64,000 nt of DNA from Monomorium pharaonis (taxonomy: Eukaryota > Arthropoda > Insecta > Hymenoptera > Formicidae). Under the pieces are notes generated by a model. That model ran no database searches, was not told the origin of the DNA, and was given only the letters and a program-made list of their open reading frames with translations. The DNA is taken from the NCBI RefSeq assembly GCF_013373865.1, contig NC_050474.1:11930886-11994885 (forward strand), given 5' to 3'. Numbering within the stretch: position 1 is the stretch's first letter; each line of letters starts with the position of its first letter. Both the position numbers and the translations under genes were made by a program. Shown piece after piece: positions 11,340 through 22,789 of this stretch.

Positions 11340-12590
11340 GATATTTGTTACAGGTATCTACAATGAATATTATACACTTTAATTTTTTCATAATTAAATT
11401 ATTTGAAAAAATTTTTTTTAACTTTAAAAAATTTCTTTACAATCTATTCCTCAAGCAGGCAGATAAGAACTAATGTTTTGTAAAATTTTAATATTGCAAT
11501 ATTCTCTAGATTTGTGGAAAAAATTAGAACGAGAGCAACTGCGATAATTATATTCTACTCACATAATGGGATGATATGTCGAAAGGATTGGTAAGAAAAG
11601 TGATTACGTTATACCTTCCTTAAGAATTGAAAGCATTAAATAATACATAAGATATATGTAGTAATTTTTTATAATACTTTATTTTGGAAAATAGTATAAT
11701 TTACTTTTGTGATATAACAATATAAAATAAAACGCAATACATGCAATACAGTTGTTATTCTTTCTATTCTTATTTAAAAAGAACATTTTTTCATTAATTA
11801 GTAAACTAAATTAAAATTTTTTCCAATCTTTTTTTTAGGAACAATATCTATTTCTTAACAGTACTTTTGATAATTGCTCAACTTAATAATAACTGTTATT
11901 ATTAAATAAAATGTATTTATTTGTAAAATACATAAATTAAAGTATTTTTCATCTTATTAAAAAAAAAAAATTCAATTTTCAGTAAATATTTCTTTGAGCA
12001 TATGATTATATTAGGAAAAATATAAATTAAAATCTCCACTGCAAATATTTATTATATCAAATATACATATATTTGATTATTAGCAACTAGTATCACATCC
12101 ACTTGTTACATCCAAAATAGATGTAATTGGAGATACGAATTATATATATACTACATACATGTATATGTATTGCTAAGCGTTGGAATAATGCGTTTGACAA
12201 AATCTTTTATTCTGCAAATTTGTAAACAATTTTCTCTTATAATATCCATCTAATTATTTTTAAGATGCTTACATTATCTTTATAAATATAAGCAAATGGT
12301 TCCAATAATGTTTGTACAGCACACACTAATGATTGAATTCCTGTTACAGGATAATTCATGTTTACAAATGTTATCCTTCACAGTGGTCCGTTCGTATCTC
12401 AAAATAATATATATAAAAGAAAACTAAGAATTTTGGTAAAATTATTCAGTACATATGTCAACTTATTATTTACCTAAAAATTGTAATAAAAATATTTTAA
12501 ATAAAAAAATAAAACTGCAACAAAAAGTAAAACTAACATTTAAAAAATCTTTCTTATACTGTTTGTTACTACTTTAAATATCACAGGTTT
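11340..12590. other. AT-rich spacer between the Harbinger genes
   Basis: About 1.25 kb of AT-rich DNA with no ORF or repeat I can support. It separates the convergently oriented transposase and trihelix genes. Confidence 0.5.
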
Positions 12591-12594
12591 TTAA

Positions 12595-12810
12595 CCCTTT
12601 AAGCGTCAAAGATTTTTATCTTTTCGGACATGATCCAAACTGTCAAAAAATTGAGAATCTTTGACCCTAAAGTCTATGATCTGGTAAATCCAGAGTACGT
12701 TCGAAGGAGTAAAGAGATTTCCAAACTATGAACTTTAGTGTCAAAATTTTTTTCAGCAGTTTGGGCTATGTTCAAAAAGACAAAAATCTTTAATACTGGC
12801 AGTTGAAGGA
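12595..12810. mobile_element. piggyBac-like MITE with TTAA flanks
   Basis: A 216-bp sequence between TTAA (12591-12594) and TTAA (12811-12814). The ends are CCCTTTAAGCGTCA and TGGCAGTTGAAGGA, and inverted inner blocks follow (AAAGATTTTTATCTTTT against its complement, and CCAAACTG). The TTAA target with CCC-starting ends is typical of piggyBac-type elements. There is no coding capacity. Confidence 0.65.
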
Positions 12811-13045
12811 TTAAATATTCTGTGCACAAGGTATTTGTTTACATACCACAACTATTTCGTAATTATTTTTTCTAGAATATTAAGTAATTTATCTTGACGA
12901 GTCATAGCTTCCTCGTGTATCTTCTTTCTTTCATTATTACTTTCTTTTATAACTGCCAATACTTTTTCCAATAAAACACATTGTTTTTTTTCTGCAATTT
13001 TAGTATATATAACATTAGACAGTATCTCAGTACTATCTTTGACTG

Positions 13046-13110
13046 TTTTCCAGCTAGGTACACAGACGATACAATGTAACACTGTGTCGTCTGTGTACCT
13101 TGCTGGAAAA
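13046..13110. repeat. 65-bp palindrome within the trihelix gene
   Basis: TTTTCCAGC and AGGTACACAGACGA pair with TCGTCTGTGTACCT and GCTGGAAAA round a short centre. It lies inside the reading frame of the trihelix pseudogene and does not break it. It may be a tiny palindromic insertion or a foldback fragment. Confidence 0.6.
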
Positions 13111-13196
13111 CAGCTTTTATTATTAAAATTTTTTAATATTCTTGTTACAATATGCAGTGCATTTAATTTTATAGTATTTATATATTGATACTTAAT

Positions 13197-13292
13197 CCCA
13201 GCAAACACAGAACATAGCAGCAACATTGCGGCAATGTTATAACATTGTAGCAACATCACAGCAATATTACAACATGTTCTGTGTTTGCTGGG
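13197..13292. mobile_element. 96-bp palindromic MITE, CCCAGCAAACACA ends
   Basis: It runs from CCCAGCAAACACAGAACAT to ATGTTCTGTGTTTGCTGGG, with inner GCAACATTG-type short repeats. The flanking dinucleotide AT is duplicated. It has the same 13-bp termini as the MITE at 6249-6406 and is inserted in the trihelix pseudogene. Confidence 0.85.
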
Positions 13293-14160
13293 ATATTATA
13301 CTTAAAATAGTGTTACACTTAAAATAAACAAAATTATACTAAAAACATTGATATTTACGTTTGGAAGGTAATTCAGTTTTACATGGGCTCTTTTTTTTTT
13401 AATGTTATCATCTTCAGATGAAGACACTGCTATAGGAACACTACTGTCTAAAGTAACGACAGGAGTTACCCATGGTTTATTTCAAAATAGATTATCCATA
13501 ATCTGAAATAAAAAAAAAAAATAAATTTTTCATAAAAAATAGATAAATATTAATAGTTATACAATACATACCTCATGCAAAATATACATATTTAAAATTA
13601 AAAAGCATATATTAGAAAAAATGGAATATATATTTACATCAAAGTATTTCCAAGAGCAAGGATTATTTCCACTTTTAAAATTGTGGTCTTTAATGTTTTT
13701 GTAGGTGTTTTTTAAACCTGCAAATTTGCTCTTACATTGAGAACCTGTCACATTGTACTCTTTCTCAAGTAACTTAGAAGCAATTATGTTCCAAAATTTT
13801 TTGCCCGTTATTTTTCCTGATTTTAATTGATATTCCTGCTCTTCATATACAGTAAATAATAGTAAGATCGCTTCGTGTGGCCAACGAAAATTATCTGTAA
13901 TAACAAGATATACTGTAACTTTAAAAGACTTACATATTATTTTAACAATAAATCTTTTTCTTTTTCCTAAATATATTATATTTAATAGTAATAATATATT
14001 ATACCTTTTTCTTGAAAAGAATCGGAAAGCGTTACTTCTTGCATTACTTCTTCATGACATATGTCACTGCTACAAGTGCCAGGAGATAAAGAAAATTCTG
14101 TAAAAAAAACATAAAATATAGATAAAAATTAATAATTTATACATATAAAATATTTATATA

Positions 14161-14715
14161 CAGGGTGTCCCAACGCATGTGGACCATTACTCGTAAAAAG
14201 GTAGAAGGGATCGAGATGAACATACAGGTTCAATATTGTCTTGGGTTAGGTATGCAAATAATTGAGATATTAATTTTTCAAATTGTGCGAATAAGAGCGC
14301 GCCGTAGGAAAAGCCGAGCCGCTCGAGCCGTAGCGCGGCCCACTGTGTGAAGCATTGGCTGTCGGCGGCGGGGGGAAGGAGGAGAAGCGGCGCCGATGCC
14401 TGTGCTTCGCCGCCCTCGCGTCCCGCCGTACCACGTCTAGACTCACATCAATCGCCGCTCTCGCCTTCCACCGCACCGCGTCCAGACTCGCGTCGTTACG
14501 CACATTCGCAATTACTTGACAAAATTATTTAGCAAAGGTAGGGACAAATTAAAACCGTAATAAACTTCTGTGACTAAGAAAGTCGAAAGAGAGAAAGTGA
14601 TGAAAACTTATGGAATCTTCAAATAATCTAATTTCTATTGTAATTGTGAATATAGTAAATTAATGAAAGTTTTTGGTACATTGACGATAGATTCTTTTTC
14701 TTAGATATCTGCAAG
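14161..14715. mobile_element. Single arm of a CAGGG-ended foldback element
   Basis: It begins TATATA|CAGGGTGTCCC and continues with the same order of blocks as the arms of the three foldbacks at 19981-27440 (GATCGAGATGAACAT, GCGCGCCGT, a GC-rich island, then AATAAACTTCTGTGA). The opposite arm is missing, so this is a solo or truncated copy, next to the 5' end of the trihelix gene. Confidence 0.7.
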
Positions 14716-14875
14716 GTACAACAATAACAAAATATAATATTATATAATAAATTAAAAATTCGATAGAGGAGAAGGTAGTATTACGGTAACCTAATTTGTA
14801 TAATAACTTTGTTTTAATCAATATTTGAAATTGAAAAGTTAACATTTTTATTCATCAATTACTTCGATATAAAAA

Positions 14876-14934
14876 TTAAAAAAAAGAAGTTATGTTAAAC
14901 ATGTTAATATGTTTAACATAACTTCTTTTTTTTA
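14876..14934. repeat. Short perfect palindrome
   Basis: AAGAAGTTATGTTAAACAT and ATGTTTAACATAACTTCTT are separated by GTTAAT, giving a stem of about 27 bp. It lies just outside the second Harbinger element. It may be a deletion derivative of a foldback. Confidence 0.7.
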
Positions 14935-15413
14935 GATGTTAATATGTTTAAAAAATTACATTAATCAAATCCCATGTTATTATTTAACTTAATCTAAATG
15001 TACATTAAGAATGCTGTACACGATGCTGCTTTTATTTCGCTTTGAGCAAGCTTCTTAATTCGTCAGCAAATTCGCTGATAAAAACTTCTTGTAGACGCTC
15101 ATTTTTTATTCGCTAGCCTCTAAAATTTTCAAGACGCGGCGTCTGTTGGTCGCTACGCTAAAGTTGAACATGTTCAACTTTAACGCTTTCGTCAAGCGAA
15201 TAGCTGGCGTCTTTAGCAGCAGCGTCAAAAAACACTCCGTGTAAAGACGTTAGCGAATAATTCTACGGGCGAGTAGCGAATAGTTCAGCATTCTGCGCAT
15301 GCGCAAGATGGCCAGCTGACGTTTCATTATCAAGAAGACGTACATGCGTGAGTTAGGTGCTATAATATTTCTTATTATAGCACGTGGAATTTTCTTTAAT
15401 TTTTGTGTCCAAA

Positions 15414-17767
15414 ATGCCTCCAAAATTAGCAAGATTAAAGAATACAGAAATATGTACTGTTCTCGAGATCTTGAAAAATTATCCAATTATTTGGAATATA
15501 AAACTAAAAGATTACTCAAACAAACCCATGCGAGATGGACAAGTAGCAATGATGCTCATTGATCTCGAAAAAAGGAATTTGAAGATGTGCGAAGAAGAAT
15601 TCCGAGGTAAGTACATTTGCTAAAATATTAAAACTTAACCTAAAATCTCTATATATACATAGTGTTTAATTTATACATTTTTAAAGGCTGTAAACAAATA
15701 AGTTCTAATTTATTTATAATACAATAACTTAACTATAGCTTAAATAAAAGATCATGAAAGTATTTTTATTTTCTATTGTGCTAGTGCATTTTCGTTTATA
15801 CTGATTTTGTAAAAACTGCAGATAATTTAAGAAAAAAATTAAGGTTTCTTTGGAAACTAGTAACGCTTGGAAAATTATTCATAAGTCATAAATAGTAATA
15901 AAACATTGTTTTTATTTTTACAGCACACTTGAAAAGTATTAAAGATACATACAGGAAAGAACTGAAAAAAGTGAATAGTAGCAAGAAAAGTGGAACAGAT
16001 CCAGATTCGTTGTACATTCCAAGATTGACTTGGTATGATTCTTTCTTACGAGAAATTGTTAGTACAAGAAATTCATCATCAAACATGGTAAGATTTATTA
16101 TTTTTAAACAAATATCTGGATAAATAAAAGTCATTTAATATCTTTAACTAAACCTAGAGAATAGATGTAACGTTTAACTATTATTTAGTAGTGTACTATA
16201 GTATTAAAAAAATGAAATTATGAGAGCCTATTTTATGTTAGGTGTTTTTTATTTTTTATGATATACATATACATCTCTTTGTGTATGACAGAAAAAAAAA
16301 CAACTAATATAAAATAAGCTCTCATAATTTCATTTTTAATACTATATTATAAATGTATTACATATGTATATTAAATCTTTCTTCCAATCTTCTTTAATTG
16401 CCAAGGAAGTGCTCCTTCTCCAACAAAGTATTCAGCATACTGTTTTCCTATTCTCTCTGCAGTAAAGCTGTAGTTATTAGAATTTTTTAAATTAACAACT
16501 GCTAAATTTCCTACTTGTTCTCGCCACTGTCCTGGAATAACATCTCTAGTAGCAGTGTCTTCTACATCAACAGATTTAGGTGGTAGGTACGTTGATGCCG
16601 AAGTTTTCCTGAGCCAATTATGGATTGCACATGCAGCCCAAACAATTTTATCTACCCTGTCAGGCGTCTGGTTTATTGTTCGCAGGAACACACCAAATCT
16701 CCATACTAACATACCAAAAGTATTTTCAGAAATACGTCTTGCTCGAGACAATCGATAATTGAAGATAAGTTCTTCTTCATTGAGTAATCTTCTATTATAA
16801 GGTTTCAACAGATTAGAACGCAGAGGAAACGCATCATCTCCAACAATCACTGCATTTTCTGGGAGACCAAATGATTTATTCTCTAAGGCTTGATTAAGCT
16901 TTGAATCTCTGAAAATAGCACTGTCACTTGCTCGACCATTTGCTCCTATGTCGACAAATGTAAAATTGTAATCATCATCTACCATAGCAAATAAAATAAT
17001 GCTATATGTTCCCTTATAATTAAAGAATTCAGAGCCACTATTAGCTGGGCATACTATCTCGATATGTTTTCCGTCGAAATGGCGCCCGCGCAGTTGGGAA
17101 AATTCCATCGTGTTTCAAATCCTTTCATTATGCACGTCCATTTTTGTGATGTAGATGGTGGCTAAAACAAACAATGCAAACAAAAAAATAAGTTTCTAAA
17201 ATATTTAACAAAATATCTCTCATTCATTGACAGAATGAAGATCGTGGTGCAACAAGAGAAAGTCAAGAAGAAACTTTTGAAGAAATTGAAAATGATGACA
17301 GTGAGATGACTCAGCATTTGGAGACCCCTGATAATGAAGAAGAAAGGAATAAAGATGAAGTCAAAGATAATACAACAAGCGACATTCCGGAGCAGAAAAA
17401 AGATAATGAAGCCGATCAGAGAAAACGCAAAATATCGGGTGATACATTAGAGAAAATCCCTAAAAATAGACAAATTATGAAGAACTTGAAAAGGAAGCAA
17501 TCGACAAGTCCAACTCTCAGTAGTAATGTACAAAATGCCATAGAGCATCTTGATAATATTGTTTCAAAGATGAAGAAAACAGAAGATGAAAATGATCAAT
17601 TTGGCCGATATGTAGCTTTTCAACTCGGTTCTTTGCCTCCCATTTGGTCTGTCATGCTCAGAGGTGAAATTCAAAATACTATTACAAAGATTGTTTTGGA
17701 ATCTTTGCGTGGCCAACAACCTGAAACTAGTAATGCGTTTCCTTTGCTCTACCATCAAACTTCTTAA
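15414..17767 (+). pseudogene. MADF-BESS DNA-binding protein of the Harbinger element
   Basis: Exon 1 (15414-15606, starting MPPKLARLKN) and exon 2 (15924-16087) form a MADF domain (LEILKNYPIIWN, then SIKDTYRKELKKVNSSKKSG and LTWYDSFLREI). Exon 3 (17234-17767) is acidic, then Lys-rich, and ends with a BESS-type motif (DENDQFGRYVAFQL). Splice junctions (GAG|GTAAGT, ACAG; ATG|GTAAGA, ACAG) keep the frame. After TAA at 17765 the same frame continues with a Ser/Pro/Tyr-rich tail into the 24-bp repeat, so the stop may be a later nonsense change. The 1.1-kb second intron contains the antisense transposase core. ATG 15414 is preferred because upstream in-frame codons lack ATG. Confidence 0.75.
16201..16342. 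mobile_element. 142-bp palindromic MITE with TA flanks
   Basis: Ends GTATTAAAAAAATGAAATTA and its complement TAATTTCATTTTTAATAC, flanked by TA on both sides, as in Tc1/mariner-type MITEs. It lies in the MADF gene intron, downstream of the transposase stop. Confidence 0.7.
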
Positions 17768-18039
17768 CAAGACGTATCAAATTATTCTTCATCTGTTTCC
17801 AATTATCACTCCAAGCCTTCTATTTCCCATATAAATATCAGTCAACTGAGTAATTCACCAAATCCTTCTTCTCCATTACCATATTCTCCTACATCACCAT
17901 ATTCTTCCTCTCCATCATCATATTCTTGCTCTTCATATTCTTCCTCTCCATATCCTCCTCCCTTTCCATATCCTCCTCTTTCTCCATCACAATATCATTC
18001 CCCTTCATCATCATATCTTTCTTCTTCATCACAACATTC

Positions 18040-18335
18040 TCCTCTCTCTCCATCACAACATCCTCCTCTCTCTCTCCATCACAACATCCTCCTCTCTCTT
18101 CATCACAACATCCTCCTCTATTTTCATCACAACATCCTCCTCTCTCTTCATCACAACATCCTCCTCTCTCTTCATCACATCCTCCTCTCTCTTCATCACA
18201 ACATCCTCCTCTCTCTTCATCACAACATCCTCCTCTTTCTTTATCACATCCTCCTCTCTTTTCATCACAACATCCTCCTCTCTCTTTATCACAACATCCT
18301 CCTCTCTCTCCATCACTACATCCTCCTCCTTCTTT
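18040..18335. repeat. 24-bp minisatellite
   Basis: About 12 units of the type TCACAACATCCTCCTCTC plus TCTTCA, coding SSQHPPLS-like repeats in the plus frame that extends the MADF protein. Units differ by small indels. Confidence 0.85.
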
Positions 18336-18339
18336 ATAA

Positions 18340-18960
18340 CCGCATTATTATCGTTCTCCATATGACCACAATATTGCCAAACTTTTCTATTTAATAAGAT
18401 CGCCCACAAAGCTACTGATAACATTGAAAATAATTTCATAGCTGATATGTTTAAACAATAAATTAGAAATTTTCTTTTGTAAAAGCTGAATTAAAATAAA
18501 CACTTTTTTTTACATAAATATTTTTGTTTTTAACTTCTTCATCTTTATTTATTATTATATTATATTTTTTACATTTTAAGTACTACAAAATTTCTCTATT
18601 ATTAAAAAAAATAAAATTTATTTCTTATCCATATTATCACTTTCATTGTTCAAAATTGAAAAATACTATTTCAATTTAATTATAAAAATATATTTATTTT
18701 TTGAACATTCCTACTATTGAATAGTGTTATAATTGCCGTTTTTCAATTATATCAAGTTTAAAAGTATAATTGCATTAGTTTCTTTAATTATGGAAGAGTT
18801 GCATATTAAGTTAAATACAAAAATTAAAAAAATATTTTCTCATCCAAAGTCATAATTCTTTTCTAAAAAAATAATATTTATTTTAAAATGATAATATAAG
18901 AATAAGGTTTTTTGTAACCAAGTCTGAATATTGTATCTTCTTTAGAATTAAGTAGTTTAT
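18340..18960. other. AT-rich intron/UTR sequence
   Basis: About 600 bp of AT-rich DNA between the minisatellite and transposase exon 1. It would be intron of the minus-strand gene and 3' flank of the plus-strand gene. Nothing else is seen. Confidence 0.5.
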
Positions 18961-19345
18961 AAATTTTATAAGATTACCTTTAAATAGTCCCACAACACTT
19001 GTTTGATTGCGTCAAGAACTTCTGGTAGAAATTTACAAATCGTGCAGGCTGCAACTCTAAAAAGCAGTTCTAAGGATTGGTAAGAGTCCCCTGTGGTTAA
19101 ATATCTAAGAATTATTTCTAATTTAGTCCGAGATGGAATAGCAGGCCGCATTAGAGTATCCTTTTTTTGAATAAGTGGATGTACTTTCTTCAAAAGCTCT
19201 TCAAATTTCTCGCACGTTAATCGTAACGTTTTGCGGTACGCGATTGGATCTTCCAACGCCAATTCCTTAAAAAGATTGTTTGAAGCACTGAACTAATCTT
19301 CTATTTAACCATTTCCGTACCCACATTCTTCTTTTTTTTTGTTAT

Positions 19346-19539
19346 ACACTGAAAAAAAAGTAATATATCCAATAAGATATGTAATTGTGGGCTACCAATT
19401 ACAGATATATTCAATACAATAATATATGCTATTGCAGTATCAACATTGTACTTGCATTAACAGTAAAATTATTGTATTGAGTATTTTATATAGTTGGCAG
19501 CCCGCAATTACATTGGCTATATTACATTTTTTTTCTGTG
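19346..19539. mobile_element. ~194-bp MITE, CACTGAAAAAAAA ends, TA flanks
   Basis: The ends CACTGAAAAAAAAGTAATAT and ATTACATTTTTTTTCTGTG are inverted copies with flanking TA dinucleotides, typical of Tc1/mariner-derived MITEs. It splits the N-terminal part of the Harbinger transposase. Confidence 0.7.
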
Positions 19540-19980
19540 TAGCACAATTAGTAATTTCAATTTTAAGAATTTGAGCACAAAGCACAACAGCGACTTGAAG
19601 GAAATCATCCTGTGACGCCATGATTGTAAGACTGGTCATCTCCATAACATTTTCGCCCAAACGCTTTGCGACTTTATTTGTTTTATCAGCAACGTGTAAA
19701 TGTAAATACATGATTTAACGCTAGCGACTTTGTCAGCTAGAAATTCGCTTTGGGAAAGCGAAAAGCTGGCGATTAAAGAAGCCAGCGACAAGCGTCAAAA
19801 GCAGCATCGTGTACAGCACCTTTTAGCCAAATAAAATATTAAATAAAAAAAACACTCATATGTACATATATTAATCTAAGTTTTAAAATTCTTTCTTTTT
19901 TACGTTTTAGTTTTTATCTTCACATACGTACGCTATTAGCAATATTACGACGAAAAAATAATTAAAACATCATATATATA

Positions 19981-21893
19981 CAGGGTGTAATGTAATCGGA
20001 AGCCATCCCGTAATGGAAAGATAGACGCGATCAAGATGAACATAAAAGTCCAATATTGTCTTGGGTTAGGTCTATCAATAATCGAGATATAAATTTTTCA
20101 AATTGTACGAATGAGAGCGCGCCGTGTGAAGAGCCGAGACGCTCGAGCTGTAGCGCGGCCCACTGTGTCGAGCATTGGCTGCCGGCGGCGGGGGGAAGAA
20201 GGAGAAGCGGTGCCGCTGCCTGTGCTTCGCCGCCCTCGCGTCTCACTGCACCGCGCCAATACTCGTGGCAATGGCAGCTATGCACATTCGCGATTACTTG
20301 ACAAATTAGGACAGTTAGCAAAGATATGACAAATTAAAACCGTAATAAACTGCTGTGATTAAGAAAGTCGAAAGAGCGAAAGCGATAGATACTTATGGAA
20401 TCTACAAATAATCTAATTTCTATCGTAATTGTGAATAAGTAAATTAATAAAAGTTTTTCGTACATTCACGAAAGATTCTTTCTTTTTCTTAAATATCTTA
20501 TTTACAGTATCATACAATTCTAACTTTGTTTCTTATCGAATTGTGTCGTACTGTTAAATCCTTGATGAAAACATTAATAAAAAATTAACATAAATTTACA
20601 ATTGATTCTTAAAGTGATAATTTTCTTTTATAAGTGTATTATAATATTTGCCGCATCAAATTCTCTCATCGTTTCTTATTGTTTTTTTTCCATGGAATGT
20701 TAAATTAACAAAGGTTTATCACAATTAATATCTACGATTGATTCTTCATACATTCTCATTTCGTAAATATTTAATTAGAAAATTATAAAATGCACGATAT
20801 ATCCATATAATATGTTACACTCATTGTTCATAACACGATAGAAAAATATCTCTTGATGTAACGATTTCACAATAGATTATGCCTTCTACGATAATTATGC
20901 TTAGAGATGTTCAATATCAAATGTTATTAATATAACGAAGAGTTTTTCTTTCATAACGATAGGGAACTCGGAATTTCTTTTATCTTTAATTACATTATTA
21001 ATTACGACAGATTTTTACTGATTGATTCAGAATAGATATCAAGAAAAATACAAAAATCTAATTGGTTTCTCTTTCGTAATCCATTACTTGTCTGAATAAA
21101 AAAAAAAAGAATTTCAAGAAGTGATATCATTGTCTATCGTTCTCTCGTTTCCTGTTAGGAAAGTATATTTTCTCGTTGGAATATGACAAAATATCTACGG
21201 AGACATCGTGTTTAATAGTTCTGTTGGAATATTTCGTAAACTTAAGTTCTCTATTGTATAATAACGAAAGAAAACGCTTTCTTGTTAACCATACTGGTGA
21301 CATTAACATCTCCAAGTATAATTACGATCGTATCGTATAATTTAATCACGAAATCGTTAGATCAGGCATGATACAAGATATTTAAGGAAAAGAAAGAATC
21401 TTTCGTGAATGTACGAAAAACTTTTATTAATTTACTTATTCACAATTACGATAAAAATTAGATTATTTGTAGATTCCATAAGTATCTATCGCTTTCGCTC
21501 TTTCGACTTTCTTAATCACAGCAGTTTATTACGGTTTTAATTTGTCATATTTTTGCTAACTGTCCTAATTTGTCAAGTAATTGCGAATGTGCATAGCTGC
21601 CATTGCCACGAGTATTGGCGCGGTGCAGTGAGACGCGAGGGCGGCGAAGCACAGGCAGCGGCACCGCTTCTCCTTCTTCCCCCCGCCGCCGGCAGCCAAT
21701 GCTCGACACAGTGGGCCGCGCTACAGCTCGAGCGTCTCGGTTCTTCACACGGCGCGCTCTCATTCGTACAATTTGAAAAATTTATATCTCGATTATTGAT
21801 AGACCTAACCCAAGACAATATTGGACTTTTATGTTCATCTCGATCCCGTCTATCTTTCCATTACGGGATGGCTTCCGATTACATTACACCCTG
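19981..21893. mobile_element. CAGGG-ended foldback element A
   Basis: Arms of about 520 bp (19981-20500 and 21375-21893) are inverted copies ending CAGGGTGTAATG and CATTACACCCTG, each beside TA in a TATATA context. Each arm has a ~180-bp GC-rich island (for example 20110-20290) in otherwise AT-rich DNA. The loop (20500-21375) matches pieces of the arms of element C but is partly unpaired here. No transposase is present. The TA target suggests mobilisation by a Tc1/mariner-type enzyme. Confidence 0.8.
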
Positions 21894-21949
21894 TATATAT
21901 ATAAAGCAAGTTAAACGTTACTATACAGTACTGTGAATTCTTCATCGCA

Positions 21950-22742
21950 GTGGTTAAAACGACGTGTCGAAAACTTCATGCAATTATATGAAGGTAAGTT
22001 TTAACTTAATTTTTTAATTACATATGTATATACATGCATTACAGTCAGAAAATTTAGGACTCAGAATCTATAATCTATATATTATTATTTTTAAAATGAA
22101 TTTTATGTTGATTGTTGATAATAATATTTAAAGATATAAAAATTATGAAATAAATAGAACTTTATTATTTAGAAGAAAATGAAGTTATAGATAATATTAT
22201 TTATTTTAAAAATAATATAGATCGTAAACTTCTGACGGTAGTGTATGTAAGATATTTTGATATAGGCACTCCTTTTATCTCTAAATTAACAGAGTTAAAT
22301 TTCTATTTAAACAGATGATAATAATTGAATTTTATATACAAATAATATATTTATAATAATTGCATTGTATGTGTAGATCACTATCTAACAAACTTAAACT
22401 TTTTTAGATTGAATCTGATCAGATACTTCTTATAAATTATTTTTTGCCAAAAATAAATTTGTAAATAAAATTACTCTGTAATATTATATATTTGAAAAAA
22501 TTAGACTTAAGACATTTTTTATTACTCTTGAATTTAGGTTTAATTAGAATGTGACGTGATAAAATAATTTAATTTGTATATTTGTTTTCTGTAACAAAAA
22601 AATATAATAATCACATATTGTATTAATTACTTCATACAAAAATATAAATAAAAATCACTGCTTTCGTAATTGTAACATCAAGTACAGAATGTATATACCC
22701 TGTATATACAACATACAATATATAATATACCATACAATAAAC

Positions 22743-22780
<38 letters not shown>
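21950..22780. other. Spacer with two small exon-like pieces
   Basis: A sequence similar to 8845-8925 (ATGCAATTATATGAAG then GTAAGT) is followed at about 22172-22320 by an open stretch preceded by an acceptor-like TTTAG (EENEVIDNIIYFKNNIDRKL). These could be remains of a transposon gene. The rest is AT-rich and ends in a TA microsatellite (about 22746-22786). Confidence 0.25.

Positions 22781-22786
<6 letters not shown>

Positions 22787-22789
<3 letters not shown>

Larger units (their letters stand above)
12852..14098 (-). pseudogene. Trihelix Myb/SANT-like protein of a Harbinger element
   Basis: Minus-strand exons: about 14098-14005 (acidic N-terminus EFSLSPGTCSSD), 13895-13640, 13505-13372 and 13190-12852. 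The second exon is a trihelix Myb/SANT-like DNA-binding domain (NFRWPHEAILLLFTVYEEQE, GKITGKKFWNIIASKLLE, GSQCKSKFAGLKNTYKNIKD, SWKYFD). The C-terminus is a Glu/Lys coiled coil (KKIHEEAMTRQDKLLNILEK). Harbinger elements usually pair a transposase with such a protein, and this one is convergent with the transposase at 9468-11339. A TGA in the third exon, a MITE at 13197-13292 and a 65-bp palindrome at 13046-13110 show decay. Confidence 0.7.
16371..19621 (-). pseudogene. Harbinger (DDE_Tnp_4) transposase, antisense and interlocked
   Basis: Minus-strand order: start at 19621 (MASQDDFLQVAVVLCAQIL), a MITE, then RRMWVRKWLNRR and, after a 1-nt frameshift, ELALEDPIAYRKTLRLTCEK to SYQSLELLFRVAACTI, donor near 18978. 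The final exon begins near 17157 (WTCIMKGFETRWNFPNCAGA). A small frameshift just before DGKHIEIVCP joins the large 245-aa frame to 16371. Catalytic motifs are DGKH, ASDSAIF, VGDDAFPL and SENTFGMLVWRF. Its intron contains exon 3 of the MADF gene on the other strand. Confidence 0.8.
15008..19822. mobile_element. PIF/Harbinger element with two interlocked genes
   Basis: The inverted ends share TGCTGTACACGATGCTGC followed by TTTT. TTA lies directly outside both ends (15005-15007 and 19823-19825), the target duplication expected for PIF/Harbinger. Inside are a MADF-BESS gene (plus), a DDE transposase (minus) and two small TA-flanked MITEs. Further CGCTTT/AGCGTC repeats lie next to the ends. Frameshifts and a stop show the copy is no longer active. 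Confidence 0.85.
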
